The position numbers and the translations under genes were made by a program. The notes beneath the pieces were generated by a model, which did no database searches, was not told the DNA's origin, and saw only the letters and a list, made by a program, of their open reading frames with translations. This document shows, in pieces, positions 51,511 through 61,315 of a stretch of 64,000 bases of DNA. How positions within the stretch are numbered: position 1 is the first letter of the stretch; each line of letters opens with the position of its first letter. The stretch comes from a bacterium (GTDB lineage: Bacteria > Desulfobacterota > DSWW01): positions 1-64,000 of the forward strand of contig JANQFG010000141.1 in the NCBI GenBank assembly GCA_028277985.1, written 5' to 3'.

Positions 51511-53204
51511 GCCCGGACAAGACGTCCGCAGAGCCCGATATCGTGGAGGCGGCCTCTTCCCCGAAGGAGAGTGAACCCTCCCAGACGCCCTTCTTGATCG
51601 GCCTGCTCCTGTTCTCACTGGCCATCCGGCTATTGCTGATCCAGTTCAAAGACGTGGTCGGAACGGATGAGGTCATCTATCTTCTGCTGGGCAAGAACGT
51701 CTGGCACGGGCTCGGGTTCCAGCTGCTGGACCACCCGATCACCATGTGCCCTCCCCTGCTGCCCATCGTGGCCGGCTTCTTCTCCCTGTTCACCGAGAAC
51801 CTGGAAATCGGGACGAACTTCACGTACGTGGTGTTCGGTGGAGCCATGGTCGTCCCCTACTTCTATTTGGCCCGAAGGATCTACGGCCTGCGGGTGGCAC
51901 GCAGGGCCGCTCTGTTCCTCTCCTTCTTTCCCGGTCTGCTGCTCTCCTTCTTCTGGGGATCCATGACCGGGCCGCTCTACACGTTTCTACTGGTCACGAC
52001 GTTTCTCTTCTTCCACAAGGCGCTCAGGGAACTCCGGGCCGTCGACTTCGCCGTTACGGGCGGGCTCCTGGGCCTCGCCTATCTCACCCGCTCCGAGGGC
52101 ATCCTGTTTCCCCTGGTCCTGTTCTCCTTCGCGGTCCTTACCTTCGCGATGAAGCGCTCCCTTTTCGAGAAAAGAACCCTGCGCAACCTCCTTCTCATGG
52201 CCCTGTCCTGCATCCTGATCAGCGCTCCCTATCCCCTGTTCATCAAGCAATCGTCCGGAGAGCTGAGCATCAGCGGAAAAACCAAGCTGGTCCTTCTCGT
52301 GGGGAACATGGGCCTGAAGGAGCGCGAAAGCCTTGCAGGCAGGCTGAACGAGGAGAAGACCGAGTTCTTCAATCCCGAAGTGCTCGTGAGGGACAAGACC
52401 GTTATCGGGATGATTCTCGATAACCCGAAGGTCCTGGTCGGAGGCTCGTTCCTGCAGTTCTGGAATTTCATCTCCACCCTGATTTCCTGGAAGGTCTTCC
52501 CCGCCTTTCTCTTCGGCTTCGTGCTCATCGGACTCTTCCGGGATCCCTGGGATCGCGCCAGGCTCGACAACGAGATCTTCCTGTGGGTCGCGTGTGTTCC
52601 CTTCTTCGTGTTCCTCACTTTCAGGATCTGGCCGAGGTATCTTCTCCCCATGACGCCGGTCCTGTTGCTCTGGGCTACCCTCGGGGTCATCGCCCTGGAG
52701 GACTGGTTCCGCGAAAGCGCTGCCAACATCAGAGGGCAGAAGGGGCACCCGAGACGATGGCCCACGCTGCTGCCCGGGCTCCTGTTTGCCCTGCCCCTCG
52801 TCGCGCTTCTCGTCGCCAAGCCGATCAGGGCGAAGATGCTCGTGCAGTATCCCGTCGAGTACAAGGCCGCCGGGGCATGGATGGACAAGAACCTGCCCGA
52901 AGACGCGATGATCCTGTCGAGGAAGCCGGAAGTCTCTTACTATGCCAAACGCCTGATGCACCCCCTGCCGAACGAAGAGCTGCCAGGCGTTGTGCATTAC
53001 GCACGGCATCACGACATCGGCTATCTCGTGGTGGACGAGTATTTCATCCTCACGCGGCCGCAGTTCACGTTCCTGCTCGAGCAAGAGAGCTTCCCGGAGG
53101 ACATCCGGTTTCTTCACGAAGAGAGAGCTCCGAACGGTCGCAAGATTCGCATCTTTCAGATCACGAAAGCATCCCCTGCCGCCCCGGCACCGACCGGGGA
53201 CTGA
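51507..53204 (+). CDS. GT39/PMT-like membrane glycosyltransferase
   Basis: This 565-aa polytopic membrane protein resembles ArnT/PMT enzymes, which move sugars from polyprenyl phosphate in the periplasm. The acidic pair is in GTDEVIYLLLGKNVWHGLGF, a motif equivalent to the D-E of the first loop. About 11 hydrophobic segments and a soluble C-terminal domain (SRKPEVSYYAKRLMHPLP) follow. ATGA overlap with the chain-length/kinase gene shows it belongs to the same operon. It may add a branch sugar to the exported glycan. Confidence 0.78.
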   Translation: MSPDKTSAEPDIVEAASSPKESEPSQTPFLIGLLLFSLAIRLLLIQFKDVVGTDEVIYLLLGKNVWHGLGFQLLDHPITMCPPLLPIVAGFFSLFTENLEIGTNFTYVVFGGAMVVPYFYLARRIYGLRVARRAALFLSFFPGLLLSFFWGSMTGPLYTFLLVTTFLFFHKALRELRAVDFAVTGGLLGLAYLTRSEGILFPLVLFSFAVLTFAMKRSLFEKRTLRNLLLMALSCILISAPYPLFIKQSSGELSISGKTKLVLLVGNMGLKERESLAGRLNEEKTEFFNPEVLVRDKTVIGMILDNPKVLVGGSFLQFWNFISTLISWKVFPAFLFGFVLIGLFRDPWDRARLDNEIFLWVACVPFFVFLTFRIWPRYLLPMTPVLLLWATLGVIALEDWFRESAANIRGQKGHPRRWPTLLPGLLFALPLVALLVAKPIRAKMLVQYPVEYKAAGAWMDKNLPEDAMILSRKPEVSYYAKRLMHPLPNEELPGVVHYARHHDIGYLVVDEYFILTRPQFTFLLEQESFPEDIRFLHEERAPNGRKIRIFQITKASPAAPAPTGD

Positions 53205-53338
53205 GACGCCCGGAGCGGCCCGTGACCGGATGAAATAAGTGTGCAATAGCAGCCAAGTTGTGTTATATTATTGATTTGTGTTTCGAATCAGGAGTGCGCC
53301 GTTCTCCCAGGAAAAAGCCGCAAGGAGTGCTCGTCCTC

Positions 53339-54076
53339 ATGTACAAAGAATTCAAGGTGAGCCTGATCATCCCGGCCTACAACGAGGAAGAAACGATCGC
53401 ATCCGTAATCCAGGATTTTCAGACCGAGGAGGCGCTGGACGAGATCCTGATCGTGGACAACAACTCCAAGGATCGCACCGCCGAGATCGCCAACCAGGCG
53501 GGTGCCCGGGTCATCACCGAGACCAAACAGGGTTATGGAAACGCCCTTCGCACCGGTATGGAAAAGGCGGAGGGCGACATTCTCATCCTGTCGGAAGCGG
53601 ACGGCTCCTTCCGGTCTTCGGACGTCAAGAAGTTCCTCGCCTATATCGAGGACGCCGGAATGGTGATCGGGACCCGCACGACCAAGCAGATGGTGGACCA
53701 GGGCGCGAGGATGACGTTCATCATCCGCATGGCGAATGTGCTGTGGGCAAAGATCCTCCAGATGATGTGGTTTTTTACGAACGAGACCCGCTTCACGGAC
53801 GTGGGGTGCACCTACCGGGCCCTGTGGAAGGAGACGCACAGCCGGATCCGAGGGGGCTTGACCGACGTGGGGCCCGAATTCTCTCCGGAGATGATGGCCG
53901 AGGGGCTCCGACAGAAGGTCAAGATCGTTGAAATCCCGGTAAAATACTTCCAGCGCGAGGGAGGGGAAAGCAAGCACTCGGTGAGCTTTTTCCATCTGGC
54001 GAAAACGGCCCTCAAGATGCTCAAGACCATCATCCGCAAGAAGCTCGAGCGCTCTTCGAAACGGGATCCCTCCTGA
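53339..54076 (+). CDS. Glycosyltransferase family 2 (polyprenyl-phosphate glycosyltransferase type)
   Basis: This 245-aa GT-A enzyme begins KVSLIIPAYNEEETIASVI, with ILIVDNNSKDRTAEIA and the DXD-like LSEADGSF. It resembles dolichyl/polyprenyl-phosphate sugar synthases, which would supply the donor for the preceding GT39-like protein. No membrane helix is evident. I chose ATG 53339 with AAGGAG upstream; the 27 codons before it look non-coding. A weak GTGCAA-17-TATATT promoter lies at 53246-53274. Confidence 0.85.
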   Translation: MYKEFKVSLIIPAYNEEETIASVIQDFQTEEALDEILIVDNNSKDRTAEIANQAGARVITETKQGYGNALRTGMEKAEGDILILSEADGSFRSSDVKKFLAYIEDAGMVIGTRTTKQMVDQGARMTFIIRMANVLWAKILQMMWFFTNETRFTDVGCTYRALWKETHSRIRGGLTDVGPEFSPEMMAEGLRQKVKIVEIPVKYFQREGGESKHSVSFFHLAKTALKMLKTIIRKKLERSSKRDPS

Positions 54077-54240
54077 ACGACAGCTCAGCCGGCGTCTGTT
54101 TTCCGCGTGCGGCGGGATTTCTGCTGCCACGGCAGACGGTTATCAGGATCTTCTTATTCAAGGGAAAGCAAAAAACGGCCGATGGATGGAACAGGCCAAT
54201 GGGCGGACGATTTCGGTCTCTTAGAGAGGGAGTCCTGTAG

Positions 54241-55191
54241 ATGAAAAGAGAGAACCTGGTGGGGGTGATCCTTGCCGCGGGCAAGGGCACCAGGATGGCC
54301 CCGTTCAGTCAGCGTTTCCCAAAACCCCTGCTGCCCATCTGCAATCGCCCGATTCTGGAGTATCAGATCGAGTACATGAAGCGGGCGGGCATCACCGAAA
54401 TCATCATGGTGATCGGGCATCTCGGTTACGCGATCGCACGGCATTTCGGCGATGGGGAAGCCCTGGGCGTAAAGATCCGCTACGTGGAGCAGGAAGAAAC
54501 CCTCGGGATCGCCCACGCAATGGGCCGACTCGAACCCTACATCACCTCCCCTTTCCTGCTGTTTCTCGGAGACATCTTCTTCATCACCGAAGACCTCTCG
54601 GTGATGATCGATCAGCTCGTGGAAAAGAAGGCGAGCGCGGTTCTTGCGGTCAAGGAGGAGGAGGACCCGGAGGCGATCAAGCGGAACTTCGCCGTCCTGA
54701 TGAACGAGGATGGGTACGTGAAGCGGGTGATCGAGAAGCCGCGCTACGTGACCAACCCTCTGAAGGGATGCGGGCTCTACCTCTTCGATCTCCACATCTT
54801 CGATGCCATCCGTCGAACGCCCAGGACCGCCATGCGCGACGAGTACGAGATCACGGACGCGATCCAGATCCTGGTAGACGATGGCTTCCCGGTCGTCGTG
54901 TCGAATATCGTCCACAAGGACATGAATGTGTCTTTCCCCCACGATCTGCTTCTGTGCAGCCTGGAAGAGCTGAAGCATCAGGGCAAGAAATCCCTGGTGG
55001 GGGAGGGTTGCTTCATGCATCCGGAGGTCGAGCTGGAGCAGGCCGTTCTGGGGAACCGCGTCACGGTCAACGCACCGATCCGAATCAAGGAATGCATGGT
55101 CTTCTCGGACACGGTGATCTCCACGAAGGAAGACCTGGAGAGATGCATCGTTACTCCGGAGACCCTGATCGAGTGTAAATATTTCTTCTAG
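54241..55191 (+). CDS. Sugar-1-phosphate nucleotidyltransferase (RmlA-like)
   Basis: This 316-aa enzyme activates a sugar 1-phosphate to an NDP-sugar. The nucleotide-binding signature GVILAAGKGTRMAPFSQRFP and the Lys-containing PKPLLPICNRPILEYQIEYM are clear. FLGDIFFITEDL holds the metal-binding Asp, and a short left-handed helix (FMHPEVELEQAVLGNRVTVN) ends the protein. It resembles glucose-1-phosphate thymidylyl- and uridylyltransferases; the exact nucleotide is not certain. It precedes a GT4 gene by 77 bases. Confidence 0.87.
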   Translation: MKRENLVGVILAAGKGTRMAPFSQRFPKPLLPICNRPILEYQIEYMKRAGITEIIMVIGHLGYAIARHFGDGEALGVKIRYVEQEETLGIAHAMGRLEPYITSPFLLFLGDIFFITEDLSVMIDQLVEKKASAVLAVKEEEDPEAIKRNFAVLMNEDGYVKRVIEKPRYVTNPLKGCGLYLFDLHIFDAIRRTPRTAMRDEYEITDAIQILVDDGFPVVVSNIVHKDMNVSFPHDLLLCSLEELKHQGKKSLVGEGCFMHPEVELEQAVLGNRVTVNAPIRIKECMVFSDTVISTKEDLERCIVTPETLIECKYFF

Positions 55192-55268
55192 CGGCTCCTT
55201 TCACGAGGGGCTCGCACGTGCGGGCCCGCTCTTGACAGGCCCGAAGGCGCGAGGCTCCCGGACATCGA

Positions 55269-56426
55269 ATGGCACGCATCGGACTCGACGCGAGATACCT
55301 GGAAAACGAGAACACCGGGGTTGGACGCTACAGCTACAACCTGATCACCCACCTTCTCGAAGAGGACAAGAAGAACGCCTATTCGGTGGTTGTACGCGAC
55401 GATTACACCGGTAGGCTGCCAGGCGGGGAAAATGTAACCTACGTACGTGTTCCTTACGCTCCGATCACCCTCGCCTCCCTCCTGGCCATGTCGAGAAGGG
55501 TTCGAGGGCTCCGTCTGGACCTCTGGCATGCCCATTTCCCGATCTCGCCCCTGTTCCCGGGCACCCCGTTTGTCGTCACGGTCCATGACCTTCAGCCCCT
55601 ACGCGTCCCCTCCATCGGGGACCGAAGACCCCTGCCCTTACGGGTCGGTTATCGTGTCTTCTATCCGCTGGCATACCGCTATGCCCTGTCGAATGCCGAG
55701 GCGATCCTTGCGGTTTCGATGGCCACCCGGCGGGAAATACAGGAGTGCTTCCCCGTGGCCCCGGAGAAGATCCACGTCATCCACGAGGCCCTGGACGACC
55801 GGTTTCAGGGGCCCGGCCCATCGACCGGGCCGAGGGAAAGCAGGAGCCTTGATTTGCCCGACCGGTTTCTCCTGTACGTGGGAGCCACGCTTCCTCACAA
55901 GAATCTCGGGAACATGGTCAAGGGATTTGCAGAAGCCCTGAAGCAGCCCGGACGGGAGGACTTGTTTCTGGTCATGGCCGGCCGGGAGAGCCGGTTCGAG
56001 CAGGACTGGATCGACCTGGCCGAAGAGCTCGGGATCTCAAGAAGGATTCACAGGATCGGCTACGTGGGCCAGGAGGACCTGCCGATCTTGTACAAGAGGG
56101 CGACGGCCCTTCTCTATGTCTCCTGCTACGAAGGCTTCGGCTTTCCGCCCCTGGAAGCGATGGAACATCGACTGCCCGTCATCGCTTCATCCCACAGCTC
56201 GCTGCCGGAAGTCGTCGGATCGGCGGGCCTGTTTGCAGACCCGGACGACGTGCCCGGGATCGCGGCGGCGATCGGAAAGATACTGGACGACCCGGCCCTG
56301 CGGAAACGGTTGCAGGAAGAAGGGTTGAAGAACCTGGGACGGTTTTCCTGGCAGAAGACCGCCAGAAAGACACTGGACGTTTACGAAAGTGTCCTGGGCC
56401 AACTCGACGGAAGAGAACCATGCTGA
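55269..56426 (+). CDS. Glycosyltransferase family 4
   Basis: This 385-aa GT-B enzyme opens with IGLDARYLENENTGVGRYSY, typical of GT4 mannosyl- and rhamnosyl-type transferases. It has FVVTVHDLQPLRVP, AILAVSMATRREI and FLLYVGATLPHKNLGNMVKG. The catalytic region is YEGFGFPPLEAMEHRLPVIA, followed by SSLPEVVGSAGLFADPDD. The next gene starts seven bases before its stop, so they are coupled. Confidence 0.88.
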   Translation: MARIGLDARYLENENTGVGRYSYNLITHLLEEDKKNAYSVVVRDDYTGRLPGGENVTYVRVPYAPITLASLLAMSRRVRGLRLDLWHAHFPISPLFPGTPFVVTVHDLQPLRVPSIGDRRPLPLRVGYRVFYPLAYRYALSNAEAILAVSMATRREIQECFPVAPEKIHVIHEALDDRFQGPGPSTGPRESRSLDLPDRFLLYVGATLPHKNLGNMVKGFAEALKQPGREDLFLVMAGRESRFEQDWIDLAEELGISRRIHRIGYVGQEDLPILYKRATALLYVSCYEGFGFPPLEAMEHRLPVIASSHSSLPEVVGSAGLFADPDDVPGIAAAIGKILDDPALRKRLQEEGLKNLGRFSWQKTARKTLDVYESVLGQLDGREPC

Positions 56427-57931
56427 AGACGTGTTTGCTCAATCCCCTTTTCACCGAACCGGTCGATCGGAAGCGGGAGCGCTACTTCGTCCGATCCGGA
56501 AGCCGCTGGCCGGCCAGCTATACGAAACCGACGGGCCAGATCGGCCGCTATATCCCCTTTCCGTTCTACCTGGCCTATGCTGCGGCCATTCTGGAGCGGG
56601 CTTCCCTTCCCGTGACGGTGGCGGACGCGGTTGCCGAGAATCTACCGGTGGAATCGGTTCTTTCGTTTGTCCGGGATGAGCGTCCCGACCTGGTCGTCTA
56701 CGAAACGACCACGCCCACCCATCAGCGCGACCTTCACCTCGCCAGGCAGATCAAGGAGATCACGCCCGGGGCCGAGATCGCACTGTGCGGACCCCACGCA
56801 ACCACCTTCCCGAGGCAAGTCCTCGAGGAGGAGGCGGCGGTCGACTACGTTCTCCTGTACGAATACGAGAACACGCTCCACGAGCTGGTCACGAAGAAAG
56901 CAGGGGGGGAGGATCTGGATTCGCTGGCTGGAATCGCCTGGCGACGGAACGGGGAGATCGTCCTGAAGTCGGAGTATCAGCCGATCGACCCGCTCGATCA
57001 GCTGCCCTTCCCGGCCCGCCATCTGTTCCCCGCACCGACCCGGCCGGACCCGCACGTGTACTGGGACGGATTCTGCCAGCACCGGCCGGCCGTGCAGATG
57101 CACGCGAGTCGCGGATGCCCCTTCCGTTGCGATTTCTGCCTCTGGGTTCAGGTCATGTACCAGGACGGCAAGTATCGCACCTTCACCCCGGAACGCGTGG
57201 TGGACGAGATGCAGGATGCGGTGGAGCGGTTCGGGGCGAAAGAGATTTATTTCGACGACGATGATTTCACGATCAGCAAGAAGCAGGTGCTCGGCATCTG
57301 CCGGGAGATCCGGAACCGGGGCTTCCGGATTCCCTGGTCCTGCATGGGAGACGCGGTGGTTCCGGACCAGGAGGTGTTCGATGCCATGGCAGACGCCGGA
57401 TGCGTGGGCATGAAGTTCGGCGTGGAAAGCGCAGCCCCCCAGATCCTGGAGAGGCTGGGCAAGCCGGTCGATCTGGACCGGGTCCGGCAGGTGGCGCGCT
57501 GGTGCAGCGAACGGAACATCAAGACACATGCAACGATCACCTTCGGCCTCTGGGAAGAGAGCCGGGAAACCATGGAGATGAACCTCTCCTTTGTCAAGGA
57601 TCTCGACGTGGACTCGGTACAGTTCTCGATCACCTCCCCTTTCCCGGGCACGAGGTACTTTGAAGAAATGGAAGAGGCAGGTCGGCTGAAGAGCCGGAAC
57701 TGGGAGGATTACGACGGCTCCCGGAGCGCTGTCGTTGCCTTTCCGAATATCTCCCTGGAGGAGATACAGACCTTCTGCGAGCGAGCACCGGCCCGGTGGC
57801 TCTTCGCCAAGATCAGAGACCCGAAGTGGATCGCTCGCCAGGCCCGCTACCTGTACCGGCTTGCACGAGGCCAGGGCCTCGCCGGCCTCAAGGGCAGGTT
57901 GAAACGGGTACGGGAAATCGTCTGGGGCTGA
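56420..57931 (+). CDS. B12-binding-domain radical SAM protein
   Basis: This 503-aa protein has a cobalamin-binding-like Rossmann domain (about residues 50-160, PDLVVYETTTPTHQ and GAEIALCGPHAT) and then a radical SAM TIM-barrel. The [4Fe-4S] cluster cysteines are C233-x3-C237-x2-C240 in SRGCPFRCDFC. It belongs to the class B radical SAM group, whose members methylate or rearrange unreactive carbons. Between two glycosyltransferases, a sugar or lipid-linked glycan is the likely substrate, but nothing in the sequence fixes it. The gene overlaps the upstream GT4 gene by seven bases. Confidence 0.85.
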   Translation: MLKTCLLNPLFTEPVDRKRERYFVRSGSRWPASYTKPTGQIGRYIPFPFYLAYAAAILERASLPVTVADAVAENLPVESVLSFVRDERPDLVVYETTTPTHQRDLHLARQIKEITPGAEIALCGPHATTFPRQVLEEEAAVDYVLLYEYENTLHELVTKKAGGEDLDSLAGIAWRRNGEIVLKSEYQPIDPLDQLPFPARHLFPAPTRPDPHVYWDGFCQHRPAVQMHASRGCPFRCDFCLWVQVMYQDGKYRTFTPERVVDEMQDAVERFGAKEIYFDDDDFTISKKQVLGICREIRNRGFRIPWSCMGDAVVPDQEVFDAMADAGCVGMKFGVESAAPQILERLGKPVDLDRVRQVARWCSERNIKTHATITFGLWEESRETMEMNLSFVKDLDVDSVQFSITSPFPGTRYFEEMEEAGRLKSRNWEDYDGSRSAVVAFPNISLEEIQTFCERAPARWLFAKIRDPKWIARQARYLYRLARGQGLAGLKGRLKRVREIVWG

Positions 57932-57944
57932 CAGGAAGAACTCT

Positions 57945-59114
57945 ATGAAGATCCTGATGCTGAATCACAACGTGAAATGGCGGGGGACTTTCTTCCGGGC
58001 CTTTCATTTCGCCAAATGCCTCGTACGCAGCGGCCACGAAGTCACCCTGGTGACGATTTCAGGGGGAAACCGGCTCCATTTCGACAAGGGTACCCTCCAG
58101 GGCGTCGAAATCCTTGAATCACCGGATCTGCTGACCGGCATCGGACGCACCGGATGGGATCCGTACGACACGCTTCGGCGCCTCTCCTACACGGTCCGGA
58201 AGAACGGCTTCGATCTGGTCCACGGCTTCGATTGCAGACCGGCCGTGATCTTCCCTGCCCTTGCGATGAAGAAGGCCCGGAACAAGCCGTTCCTGTCGGA
58301 TTGGGCGGACTGGTGGGGACGGGGCGGCATCGTTCAGGAAAGGGGCAGGCTGCTCAGATGGACCATGGGCCCGATCGAGACCTATCTGGAAGAGGGTTTT
58401 CGCCACCACGCGGACGCGGTCACCGTAACCAGCAGGGCTCTCGAGGACCGGGCCGTAGCCCTGGGGCTCGACCGGGAGCGAGTGCGTTACATCCCGTCCG
58501 GGTCCGATGTGGAAACGATCCGCCCCATGCCGAAGGCAGAGATGAGAAAGGCCCTGGGCCTGCCCGAAGACGGGAAGGTCATCGGGTACATCGGGTTCAT
58601 CAACTACGATGTGGAATGTATGATTCGTGCCTTCCCGCTCGTGCAGGAACGCTTCCCCGAGGTGACCCTCCTGCTGGTGGGGCAGAAGTATCCGATCACC
58701 CAACAGCTGTGCAAGGAAAACAACATCACCCGCGGCATACGCGAGGTGGGCATCGTCCCCTTTGAGGAGCTTCCCGGGTACCTGGCGTGCGCCGATGTTC
58801 TGCTTCTCCCGTTCACAAACAAGATCTGCAACATCGGTCGGGGGCCGATCAAGCTGGGCGACTACATGGCGGCGGGCCGGCCCATCGTTACACAGCCTGT
58901 GGGAGACCTGCGCGCCGTATTCACCGAAGACGAGCCGATCGGGTTGTTGGCCGGAGACAGCCCGGAGGAGTTCGCCGGCGCGATCTCCGAGCTCCTCTCC
59001 GATCCGGAGCGGGCCGAGGAGTACGGACGGAACGCCCGCCGGCTTGCGGAAGAAAAGTATTCGTGGCAGAAACTCTCGGAGAGGCTCGAGGTCTGCTACC
59101 AGGAGTTTCTGTAA
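57945..59114 (+). CDS. Glycosyltransferase family 4
   Basis: This 389-aa GT-B enzyme has VKWRGTFFRAFHFAKCLVRS at the start, VRYIPSGSDVETIRPM, VIGYIGFINYDVECMIRAFP, and the donor region KLGDYMAAGRPIVTQPVGDL. The usual E-x7-E is replaced by a more distant arrangement (C-N-I-G-R-G-P-I-K), so it is a less typical GT4. A ribosome site AGGAAGAA precedes the ATG. It lies between the radical SAM gene and two sugar epimerases in the same run. Confidence 0.83.
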   Translation: MKILMLNHNVKWRGTFFRAFHFAKCLVRSGHEVTLVTISGGNRLHFDKGTLQGVEILESPDLLTGIGRTGWDPYDTLRRLSYTVRKNGFDLVHGFDCRPAVIFPALAMKKARNKPFLSDWADWWGRGGIVQERGRLLRWTMGPIETYLEEGFRHHADAVTVTSRALEDRAVALGLDRERVRYIPSGSDVETIRPMPKAEMRKALGLPEDGKVIGYIGFINYDVECMIRAFPLVQERFPEVTLLLVGQKYPITQQLCKENNITRGIREVGIVPFEELPGYLACADVLLLPFTNKICNIGRGPIKLGDYMAAGRPIVTQPVGDLRAVFTEDEPIGLLAGDSPEEFAGAISELLSDPERAEEYGRNARRLAEEKYSWQKLSERLEVCYQEFL

Positions 59115-59125
59115 AGGGAGGTGTG

Positions 59126-60238
59126 ATGAAGATTCTGGTGACAGGGGGGGCCGGCTTCATCGGCTCTCATTTGGTGGATGCCCTGGTCGACAGGAACCAC
59201 GAGGTAACGATCTTCGACAACCTGGACCCCCAGGTGCATCCCGAAGGCCAACCGCCGCGCCACCTGAACCCACGGGCCGAATTCATCCGGGGGGATGTGC
59301 GGGACGCGGAGGCCCTCAAGGCGGCCATTGGAAAGTCAGAGGTCATCTTCCACAAGGCGAGCGCCGTGGGGGTCGGCCAGTCGCAGTATCAGATCGCCCA
59401 ATACGTGACGGCGAACACGGGCGGCACCGCGACCCTGCTGGACGTCCTCGTGAACAACGAGCACAACGTGAAGAAGCTGATCGTGGCAGCCTCCATGAGC
59501 AGCTACGGTGAAGGCCTGTACGAATGCGCAAAGTGCGGTGCCTGCCGCCCTGCCCTGCGCCCCGAAGAGCAGATGGCGGCCGGGGACTGGGCGCCCAAGT
59601 GCCCGGTCTGCGGGATCTCGGTCACTCCGATCCCCACGCCGGAGGAGGCAGTGCTCAACTGCAATTCCATCTACGCGATCACCAAGAAGGACCAGGAGGA
59701 GATGTGCCTGCTCATCGGCAAGACCTACGGGATTCCGGTCGTCTCTCTCCGGTACTTCAATGTCTACGGTCCGCGTCAGTCCCTCTCGAACCCCTACACG
59801 GGGGTTGCGGCGATCTTCATGAGCCGTATCAAGAACGACCGTCCTCCGGTCGTGTACGAGGACGGGCTGCAGACACGCGATTTCGTGTCGGTGGAGGACA
59901 TCGTGGAGGCGAACATGCTGGCCATGGAGCGAAGCGAAGCGGACGGCCAGATCTTCAACGTGGGGACCGGCAGGGCCCTGACGATTCGCGGCGTGGCCGA
60001 GATCCTTGCACAGGCCTACGGCAAGTCGATTCAGCCCGACGTAACCGAGAAGTTCCGAAAGGGGGACGTGCGCCACTGCTATGCGGACAACTCCAAGATC
60101 CAGAACCTCCTCGGCTTCTCCCCGAAGATCGATTTCGAACAGGGGATGGAGGCGTTGATCAGCTGGTCCCAGACCGTAGAGGCGGTCGACTATTTCGAGC
60201 AGGCGAAGGCGGAGTTGGAGGCAAAGGGGCTGGCTTGA
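59126..60238 (+). CDS. Extended SDR sugar epimerase with zinc-ribbon insertion (dTDP-L-rhamnose 4-epimerase-like)
   Basis: This NAD-dependent enzyme (370 aa) starts with VTGGAGFIGSHLVDALVDR (NAD-binding Gly motif). The active-site region is SSYGEG...IYAITKKDQEE, with Y-x3-K. Between the catalytic Ser region and the Tyr it has an insertion with two cysteine pairs (CAKCGAC... and CPVCG), probably binding zinc. Such an insertion is known from dTDP-L-rhamnose 4-epimerase-like proteins, so a role in making a deoxyhexose such as 6-deoxy-L-talose is possible. I chose ATG 59126 with GGGAGGTG upstream; a longer frame only reads the previous gene. Confidence 0.85.
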   Translation: MKILVTGGAGFIGSHLVDALVDRNHEVTIFDNLDPQVHPEGQPPRHLNPRAEFIRGDVRDAEALKAAIGKSEVIFHKASAVGVGQSQYQIAQYVTANTGGTATLLDVLVNNEHNVKKLIVAASMSSYGEGLYECAKCGACRPALRPEEQMAAGDWAPKCPVCGISVTPIPTPEEAVLNCNSIYAITKKDQEEMCLLIGKTYGIPVVSLRYFNVYGPRQSLSNPYTGVAAIFMSRIKNDRPPVVYEDGLQTRDFVSVEDIVEANMLAMERSEADGQIFNVGTGRALTIRGVAEILAQAYGKSIQPDVTEKFRKGDVRHCYADNSKIQNLLGFSPKIDFEQGMEALISWSQTVEAVDYFEQAKAELEAKGLA

Positions 60239-60261
60239 AGTTTTGAAGGGAAAGGTTCCAC

Positions 60262-61293
60262 ATGAAGGCATTGATCATCGGCGGGGCGGGATTCATCGGA
60301 TGCAACATCGCCAGGCGGCTCCTCGACCAGGAAGACGAGGTTCTTGTCTTTGACAACCTGTCCAGGAAGGGGACCCATTCGAACCTTCGATGGCTCCAGT
60401 CCCTGGGTCCGGTCGAGTTCTTCGAGGGGGACATCCGCGAGTCCGCAGGGTTGGATGAAGTCTTTCGGGCCCACCCTGACGTCGATGTGGTCTATCACAT
60501 GGCGGCCCAGGTCGCGGTGACCACTTCGGTGACCGATCCGCGAGAGGATTTCGAGATCAACGCCCTCGGCACGTTCAACGTGCTCGAGGCAATCCGTCTG
60601 TCCAAGGCGGACCCGATCCTCATCTTCGCATCGACCAACAAGGTCTACGGCGGAATGGAGGACGTCAAGATCGTCGAGGAGGACGGAAGATACGCCTACC
60701 GGGATTTCCCCGAGGGCATACCGGAAGACCGGCTCCTGGATTTTCACTCCCCCTACGGTTGCTCAAAGGGGGCGGCCGACCAGTACGTGCGGGACTACGC
60801 AAGGATCTACGGCATGCGGACGGTCGCCTTCCGCCAGTCCTGCATCTACGGCTACCGTCAGTTCGGCATCGAGGATCAGGGCTGGGTCGCCTGGTTCACG
60901 ATCCAGGCCGTTCTCGACCGGCCCATCACGATTTACGGCGACGGCAAGCAGGTGAGGGACATGCTCTTTGTGGAAGATCTCGTGGAAGCGTACCAGATGG
61001 CCCTCCGGGAGATCGAGACGACCAGCGGCAAGATCTACAATCTGGGGGGAGGCCCCCGGAACAAGATGTGCCTCCACGACCTGATTGCCGCCCTGGAAGG
61101 GCACGGGAACCGAAAGCTCAAGTACACGTATGACGACTGGCGACCCGGCGACCAGCCGGTTTTCGTCTGCAATGTGGACAAGGCGAAACAGGACTTCGGC
61201 TGGGAGCCGCGCACGTCTCCGGAAGAGGGCGTCGAAAAGCTCTTTGACTGGGTGTCGAAGAACACGGAGCTCTTTCTACAGGAAGGCCTCTAG
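60262..61293 (+). CDS. NAD-dependent sugar epimerase (CDP-paratose 2-epimerase-like)
   Basis: This extended SDR (343 aa) has LIIGGAGFIGCNIARRLLDQ, HMAAQVAVTTSVTDP and the active-site Y-x3-K in SPYGCSKGAADQYVRDYAR. FRQSCIYGYRQFGIEDQGWV is characteristic of the CDP-tyvelose/paratose 2-epimerase group. It should act on a nucleotide-activated hexose in the cytosol and supply a donor sugar to the glycosyltransferases of this locus. The exact nucleotide sugar is not fixed by sequence. It ends 22 bases before a MITE-like element. Confidence 0.87.
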   Translation: MKALIIGGAGFIGCNIARRLLDQEDEVLVFDNLSRKGTHSNLRWLQSLGPVEFFEGDIRESAGLDEVFRAHPDVDVVYHMAAQVAVTTSVTDPREDFEINALGTFNVLEAIRLSKADPILIFASTNKVYGGMEDVKIVEEDGRYAYRDFPEGIPEDRLLDFHSPYGCSKGAADQYVRDYARIYGMRTVAFRQSCIYGYRQFGIEDQGWVAWFTIQAVLDRPITIYGDGKQVRDMLFVEDLVEAYQMALREIETTSGKIYNLGGGPRNKMCLHDLIAALEGHGNRKLKYTYDDWRPGDQPVFVCNVDKAKQDFGWEPRTSPEEGVEKLFDWVSKNTELFLQEGL

Positions 61294-61315
61294 GGGCCCC
61301 AGCCCCACAGCCCCA

